From assembly GCF_033115175.1 (NCBI RefSeq), contig NC_084829.1:16256496-16320495 (forward strand): a stretch of DNA of 64,000 bases, written 5' to 3'. This DNA is from Lepus europaeus. Its lineage: Eukaryota > Chordata > Mammalia > Lagomorpha > Leporidae. The notes below the pieces were generated by a model that ran no database searches, was not told the DNA's origin, and was given only the letters and a program-made list of their open reading frames with translations. Within the stretch, counting starts at the first letter, position 1. Each line of letters begins with the position of its first letter. Positions 58,561-64,000 of the stretch are shown here, piece by piece. The position numbers and the translations under genes were made by a program.

Positions 58561-58817
58561 TATTTTTTTTCCCCTGTATTTCCGTCCTTTTTCTGCTCGA
58601 GCGTTTAGTGATTCTACTAAGTCGAACCCAGAGTGAAAAGGTCGTTAACTTGGCTGCAGCATTGGGGCTTTCAGCTGGGAGCAATCGTCACAGGGGATTG
58701 CATTTCTTTTTTGTAGTTGTTTCCTTCTGTGGAAGCCCACGTCTAGAGCAGCACTAAAGCTCAGGGAACTGAAATGATTAATTCCTAGACTATCTAAAGA
58801 ATTGAGGTGCAAACACG

Positions 58818-58823
58818 AAAAAA
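58818..58823 (-). terminator. pol III terminator of tRNA-Ala-CGC
   Basis: On the minus strand a T6 run begins seven bases after the gene's last base. Confidence 0.85.
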
Positions 58824-58829
58824 CCTGAG

Positions 58830-58901
58830 TGGAGGAGCCGGGGGTTGAACCCGGGACCTCGTACATGCGAAGCACGCGCTCTACCACTGAGCTACACCCC
58901 C
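58830..58901 (-). tRNA. tRNA-Ala (anticodon CGC)
   Basis: 72-base alanine tRNA on the minus strand. A box TAGCTCAGTGG; anticodon stem CGTGC/GTACG with loop TTCGCAT, so anticodon CGC for GCG codons; T arm CCGGG-TTCAACC-CCCGG; discriminator A. G3-U70 is kept. The acceptor stem GGGGGTG/CTCCTCC has U67 where the other five alanine genes have A67, so position 6-67 is a U-U mismatch. The terminator is good, and CpG-rich patches lie on both sides. Probably a functional gene, though the mismatch leaves some doubt. The six bases before the gene (CCGTGA) are the same as before the Ala-AGC gene at 8344. Confidence 0.93.
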
Positions 58902-58994
58902 TCACGGCGCAATTCCTTGGAGGAGCATCTATGAACTAACTTTTGTTTTTTTCAGGCGGTTTCCTCTTTCTGCCGGCTGGAGAAAGTCCTCTGA

Positions 58995-59700
58995 GTGAAG
59001 CCCTGCCCGTTAGGAAATGGATTCTGGATGCGGAACCCGTGCTGTCCGGCGGTGTCACCGCCACGCTCGCTGCCGGTTTCCCACTCGAGGACTCCCCGCT
59101 CCCGTTGGCCTTCTCCAAGCTCCCTCGCACCAGCCCGCGCGGCAGGGACTCGGCTCCCCGGGGAAAAGCACAGGTCCTAACAGCCCTGGGATGGAGCGCT
59201 CCCAGCCCAGGGGCGGCCGCGACCCCCAGTCCTCCGCCCGCGCCTCCCGTCTGGGATTGCCTGCAGGCTGGTTGTGCGCCCGCATCTCGAGGCGTCCTAG
59301 GAGGATCGTGTACCCAACAGGTTCAGAAGCAAAACCAGCAAGCAGAACACCCTGGGAGCCCCACTGGCGTTGTTCTAGGCGGCGGGAAAGAACAGGGCCA
59401 CAGCACAGCCCTCTCGCGGGGGAACCGTCTGTGCACACGCAGGGCTCTGGGGGTCTTCCGAGCGCGTCATCCACGAGTTCGGAAATGCGCAAGCCCTGGA
59501 AGGCCCGAGGCAGAGCGGGTGGACGGGGCAGGGCCGCGAGGGCCGGCCGCTCTCCCCGGCTTTCTCGCAGCGTTGCGTGAGTGGTCGGTGTACGCCTCGG
59601 GTCTTACCCTGCTGCTTTATCCCGACCTTCCGCGTGGCACGGACGGAAGCACACGAGGACGCCAGCGAGGTTTCACTGACTGCCTTAGGACACGCACAGT
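58995..59700. promoter_or_regulatory. CpG-rich patch upstream of tRNA-Ala-CGC
   Basis: About 700 bp of CpG-dense DNA starting about 95 bp 5' of the minus-strand Ala-CGC gene. A 261-codon frame spans 58943-59728 on plus, but opposite and shifted frames are similarly open, which is a GC-composition effect. I see no domain and do not call a gene. Confidence 0.58.
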
Positions 59701-60348
59701 GTTTACTGGGGAGGGTGGGGAAGGCTGAGAGCCCGCACTCCGCAGCGTTCACTTGAGAAGCTGGCTTCAGAAGAGTGTGCTAAACAAGCCAGAGCCCGTT
59801 TGGACGGAAACTGGGGACCTTTCGAATCATGGGATGGGATTCCCGACTTGAGTCTACACTCGGTGTAGGGCTCTTCCAAGCGCGCCTTGGCTGTGGCCTC
59901 CTGGCCTTTCCTGCCCATCTGTTCTCTTTCCCATCATTCAGCGAACTATGAAATGGAACACAAGGAGTCTGCACGCACTCTCGTGTTCCTTTGCTTCGAC
60001 TTGTGCTGAGGGGTAATGTTGGTAGATCTCAGCAGCTTAGAATGGAACTAGGTCAGTTCAAAAGCCGTGTATGGGTGATGGATTTCCTCTGCACGTGAGC
60101 AGGGAAACCAGTTATTGAGGGAATTTTAAAATGGGAAACTTGAATGTGTTCTTGAAATACAGTATCGATGGAGAAAAAAGAATGGAGTTCAAGATGACCT
60201 AGAGTCTCCTTCATGCTTAGGCCATGTGAATGTTCTACATAGCCAGCCGGAAATCTACAGTTGGTGATCATCCCGATTTCTGGGTATTCTAGTTGGTAGG
60301 ACAAAGTCTACTGCATTTAGCTTCACTATTTTGGAAAATCCTAGGTAG

Positions 60349-60394
<46 letters not shown>

Positions 60395-61120
60395 CCTCCC
60401 TCCTTCCCTCCCCCCCTCCCTCCTATGAGAACACTAACTCTTCCCACTGCTGTTAGTTTATGCCAAGGTCTACCCACAAACATTACCAGAGTGTCAGATC
60501 CATTCCTCCAACAGGGAGAGTGTCAGGTTGGAACATGTTCTGTCTCCAATCATTTTTCACTTTCCTTCACTTCTGCCGCCAAACCGTTAGCAAGACACAA
60601 AAGATAGTGCGGAAACAATTTCGATTATTTTACCCATCCACAACTGCATTTCAAACTACTCAAGATCAAGTCATTGAAAAACATCAAAAATCAACCACAA
60701 TTACTTTATTTGCTTGCAATTCCCTGAGTCAAAAACATGGGCATGACCCAGCTGGGCACCTCTTCTGTTCCCCAGACGTTTGCTGGGGTTGTTCACAGCT
60801 CTGCACATAGCTCACAGCTGAGTTGGATTCAAAGGTCCCGGATGGCTTCAATCACGTGTCTGGTGTATCACTGCTGTCTTGTGTGGTTTTCTTCTAGCTT
60901 TTCTCTTTCTGTGGTCCAACTTGAGTTTCCTCAGAGCATGGCGACCACACAGTATTCTGACTTCTTACGTGGTGGCTTCCAAAATGGGTATTCCCAGAGA
61001 AGCAAAAGTAGAAAATGCAAATATCTTTGGCCATTTGTGAAAAGAAACAGCATCAAATTTCTGGGCCCTTTTAGAACACCTTCTACTATTTCCACACCTG
61101 GATTAGAAAAGGAATTAGAA
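59701..61120. other. No gene seen; unassigned spacer
   Basis: Contains a TC microsatellite (60353-60392) followed by a C-rich stretch. The part at 60900-61020 (for example 'agcatggcgaccacacag') looks like an old interspersed repeat of unknown family. Confidence 0.4.
60353..60392. repeat. (TC)n microsatellite
   Basis: Forty bases of pure TC repeat followed by CCCTCC-type sequence. Confidence 0.95.
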
Positions 61121-61405
61121 GGGCTGGCACTGTGGCTCACTTGGTTACGGGCACCGGGTTCTAGTTCCGGTTGCTCTTCTTCCAGTCCAGCTCTCTGCTG
61201 TGGCCTGGGAAGGCAGTGGAGGATGGCCCAAGTGCTTGGGCGCCTGCACCCGCGTGGGAGACGTACCTGGCTCCTGGCTTTGGATCAGCATAGCTCCAGC
61301 AGTAGCGGTCATTTGGGGGGTGAACCATGGAAGAAAGACCTTTCTCTCTGTCTCTCTCCCTCACTGTCTAACTCTATCTGTCAAATTTAAAAAAAAAAAA
61401 AAAAA
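61121..61405 (+). mobile_element. CSINE with target-site duplication
   Basis: Sense C SINE, 'gggctggcactgtggctc' to 'ctatctgtcaaattt' plus poly-A. It is bracketed by a 14-bp repeat, aaaaggaattagaa, at 61107-61120 and 61406-61419. Part of the usual head is deleted. Confidence 0.93.
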
Positions 61406-61419
61406 AAAAGGAATTAGAA

Positions 61420-62097
61420 AAAAAAAAAGCGACCATGCAGGAACATTAAACCCTCAATGTTTTTGGTTGACTGTTGAGTTACTCATCAGGTCACATAACT
61501 AAATCATGCCCAATGCTCCTACTGCCATACAAAAAGTGAAATCATACAGTGGATCAGGAACTTTCTGTTCCTTACTTTAAAGATATCACTTACTCAAGCG
61601 CCTAATCACAATTGGATCAAGATTCAGTAATAATCTTCTGAAACCCCTATTACTTAAAAGTAAAAAACTACAAAATGAAAAAACTTGGTTCAGGTAGCAA
61701 TGTGACTCCCATCTAAGTTCCTACTAATAGTGAATGGGCTTGAGATGGGACCCAAGCTAGGACCCAAATTCAGCAATGAAGTTTGGGTAGATGGCTATAG
61801 AAAATGCCAGCAAAGAAGGAGAGTTAGAAAGCGTGGCATAATTAAATGCTTGATTTGCCAAGGAACAGTACATGCTTGCTCCAAGGAGGGAGAGAAACTA
61901 CTTTCAAAAATGGAAGTTTCCACTTGGAGTACAAACTTGGATTGTTTCCTAAGTCTTTTGTTACAATGATTTTATCCTACAGGTTTTAATGCTTTCATAT
62001 TCAAGGAGAAGATTGAGTACAGACAGAATAGTAGGAGTGTCGATTTTACGTAGGTATGTGCAATATAAAGTGAGTTATTGGAAAAGTGAAAGAACTA
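61420..62097. other. No gene seen; 3' flank of tRNA-Ala-TGC
   Basis: AT-rich, no gene recognised. The T4 run that can terminate the minus-strand tRNA gene lies at 62080-62083. Confidence 0.45.
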
Positions 62098-62169
62098 TGG
62101 AGGTGCTGGGGATCGAACCCAGGGCCTCATACATGCAAAGCATGCGCTCTACCACTGAGCTACACCCCC
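62098..62169 (-). tRNA. tRNA-Ala (anticodon TGC)
   Basis: 72-base alanine tRNA on the minus strand with G3-U70, A box TAGCTCAGTGG, anticodon stem CATGC/GTATG, loop TTTGCAT, and discriminator A. Compared with the Ala-TGC gene at 36924 it has one compensated T-stem pair change (CTGGG/CCCAG). That change is shared with the Ala-AGC gene at 54625, and the T loop TTCGATC is the same in both. A T4 run 15 bases downstream on the minus strand (62083-62080) can terminate transcription. No CpG-rich patch adjoins. Confidence 0.97.
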
Positions 62170-62215
62170 ATCTTTCTTGTGATTTTTGTTTTCTGGATAA
62201 TATATTAGAAAGCTG

Positions 62216-62264
62216 TCTCTCTGTCCACTCTACCTGTCCAAAAAAAAAAAAAAAAAAAAAAAAA
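62216..62264 (+). mobile_element. CSINE 3' tail only
   Basis: 'ctctctgtccactctacctgtcc' followed by a pure A run of about 22 bases. Only the last two dozen bases of the SINE were inserted. It lies about 45 bp upstream of the Ala-TGC gene. Confidence 0.75.
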
Positions 62265-62649
62265 GCATGCGATGTTCATTTTCTGTATTTTCTTTGTAAA
62301 GCTAGTAAGGGCAAAAGGAAGATTAGTTGAAAGCCTATTCATTAATTCTTCTATTTCTATTGAATCCATTTGTGTTGTTTTGGTTTCTGTTTGTGGTTGT
62401 GCTCTTAGAGTCATTGGATTCCAGACCTGAAAATACAGGTATACTGATGTCCTATGTGCAAAATGGAGACCAGAGTCTCATTTCCAATGGAGTTGTATCC
62501 TTCAATTTCACATTTTGAGAAATATCTTCACATTGGCAAGTCTGAGACAGAGAGAGAGAGAGAGAATGAAACTGTTTTAATGAGTTAACCTCCTCCCCAG
62601 GCCTCCCTGCCTCTTCATCCCAGGAAACCAATGATTTGCTTACTGTCTG

Positions 62650-63990
62650 TATAGATTACTCACAATTTCTAGAGTTTTATATGAATGCAATGATAAATAT
62701 TACTTTTTGGTCTCACTTCTTTGATTCATCATAATTATTTTGAGATTCACCCATGTTGCATGTGTCAATAATTTATTTCATTTTATGCTGAATTGTATTC
62801 CATAGTATGGATCTAACTACCCCAAAATTTGTTTATCCATTCACCTGGTAGATGGCTTGTCTCTCATTTATTGGCTATTACAAATAATTCTGATGTGAGC
62901 ATTTATGTGCAAGTCTTTGTATGGACATATTGTTCCTTTTCTCTTGGGTAAATACTTTGACTGGATATTAGGATTGGTATATAATTAACTTTTTAAACAA
63001 GTATCAAACTGTTTTCAAAGTTATACTACTTTGCATTACCACAAGCAGTACATGAAAGTTTTATTTCCTCTGCATTTTTCCAAAGAGTTGGTGTAGTTAG
63101 TCTTCTTATATTTTAGACATTCCAATAGTTGTTCAGTGGTATATTGTTATGATTTTAATTTGTATTTCCTTAATGACTAATGAACATCTTTTCATATGCT
63201 TACTTGCCATTCTCATATCGTTGATGAAATTTCTGTTCAAATATTTTGCCTATTCTTAAAGTGAGTTTCCATATTATTGACTTTCAAAAGTATCTTATAT
63301 GTTCTATATGCAAATCCTTTACCACTACTCATGCTTTATGAAGATTGTCTCCTAGTCTGTGACTTGACTTTTTATTCTCTTAACTATATTTTGCAGAGCA
63401 AAAACTAAAAAAAGAATTTTTTTTTAGACAAGGTCCAAGTTATCACATTTTATGTTCTACAAAATCTCTTCTTAACCCAGGATCACAAAGATGTTTTCTT
63501 CTTAAAGTTGTATAGTTCTGTGTTTTATACTTAGATCTATGATCCAATTTTTGTAGACACTTTAAGCTGTATAATACACACTTTAAAAAAAAATGAACAC
63601 TGACTTTAAATGATATTATGTCATATATAAAGTTTAGGAACTTTTTCCCTCTTCCAGAGTTTGTGTTATTTTCAAACATTTAACTTCTCTATGTGTTGTA
63701 CATTGCGTCTTTGTGTTTTAAGCAATTATCTTTTAAACAGATTAAATTAATAGTCCGAACCCCACACTCCACCTCACTGTATTTATTATATCATTATCAT
63801 TTCCTGTGCTTTTCATTTCATTCTGTAGATCCACACTTCTTTGTGTAGAATCAGGCCGAATTTTTTTCTTCAGTGTTTAAAGATGTTGCTCTTTTGAATT
63901 CTCAATTATTTCCAACAATTTAGAGTGGAATGATGGGAAAAGACCTTTTTCTACTTTTAATGGCAGCAAAACAGCTAAGTTTTTAAAAAT
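62650..63990 (-). mobile_element. Old L1 3' region, antisense
   Basis: 'attttgagattcacccatgttgc', 'aattgtattccatagtatggatc', 'tcattcacctgg'-like and 'ttaatttgtatttccttaatgac' are antisense L1M 3' end phrases. It continues to the window edge with increasing divergence; the right boundary is uncertain. Confidence 0.8.
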
Positions 63991-64000
63991 GAAATTAACT

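Noticed and set aside
58943-59728. 261-codon open frame on plus
   Set aside because: It lies wholly in CpG-rich DNA where other frames on both strands are also open. It has no recognisable domain, signal or splice context.
1-64000. CRISPR array, bacterial operon or riboswitch
   Set aside because: The sequence is a mammalian nuclear region. The direct repeats found are microsatellites, retroelement pieces or local tandem duplications.

Overview
This is a mammalian nuclear window, almost certainly from a lagomorph (rabbit, hare or pika). The main evidence is about twenty copies or fragments of the tRNA-derived C-type SINE (CSINE) that is restricted to lagomorphs, some full length with target-site duplications. 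A rabbit-type L1 3' UTR and older mammalian MIR and L1 debris agree with this. I find no intact protein-coding gene. The genes that look alive are RNA polymerase III tRNA genes.

Nine tRNA genes look functional. They are Arg-CCG (-) at 5124, Ala-AGC (+) at 8344 and 20455, Phe-GAA (+) at 35817, Ala-TGC (+) at 36924, Arg-CCG (+) at 49540, Ala-AGC (+) at 54625, Ala-CGC (-) at 58830 and Ala-TGC (-) at 62098. All three alanine isoacceptors are present. Two decayed tRNA copies (Ala at 23301, Lys at 52040) show birth and death within the cluster. The mix of Ala, Phe and Arg-CCG genes recalls the tRNA supercluster in the extended MHC region of human chromosome 6p22; that synteny is an inference.

Layout: 0-4 kb is L1 and SINE debris. 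4-8.5 kb holds Arg-CCG, a degraded LTR-like sequence, MIRs, and a CpG-rich patch leading into Ala-AGC. 8.5-16 kb is mostly unassigned AT-rich sequence with SINEs. 15.7-17.5 kb is a BNIP2 processed pseudogene on the minus strand. 18-19.7 kb is a small MITE, L1 and SINE. 19.9-20.5 kb is a CpG-rich patch plus Ala-AGC. 21.2-22.1 kb is an EEF1A1 processed pseudogene. 24.5-32 kb is an old class I endogenous retrovirus with a histidine-type primer site, itself carrying a SINE and a class II solo LTR. 32-33 kb is an orphan CpG-rich patch. 33.8-35.8 kb is L1, ending about 50 bp before Phe-GAA. 39.1-39.8 kb is another CpG-rich patch with a long CT microsatellite. 39.8-46.3 kb is three L1 blocks. 49.5-54.7 kb contains Arg-CCG, a SINE pile-up, the Lys relic, a CpG-rich patch, L1, a MITE and Ala-AGC. 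57.7-62.2 kb contains Ala-CGC between two CpG-rich patches, then Ala-TGC. The right end is L1.

The most interesting pattern is that CpG-rich patches lie immediately 5' of several tRNA genes, including the dead Lys gene. Sequence sharing between differently decoding alanine genes also suggests gene conversion or anticodon switching inside the cluster. One Ala-CGC gene carries an acceptor-stem mismatch next to its preserved G3-U70 identity pair.
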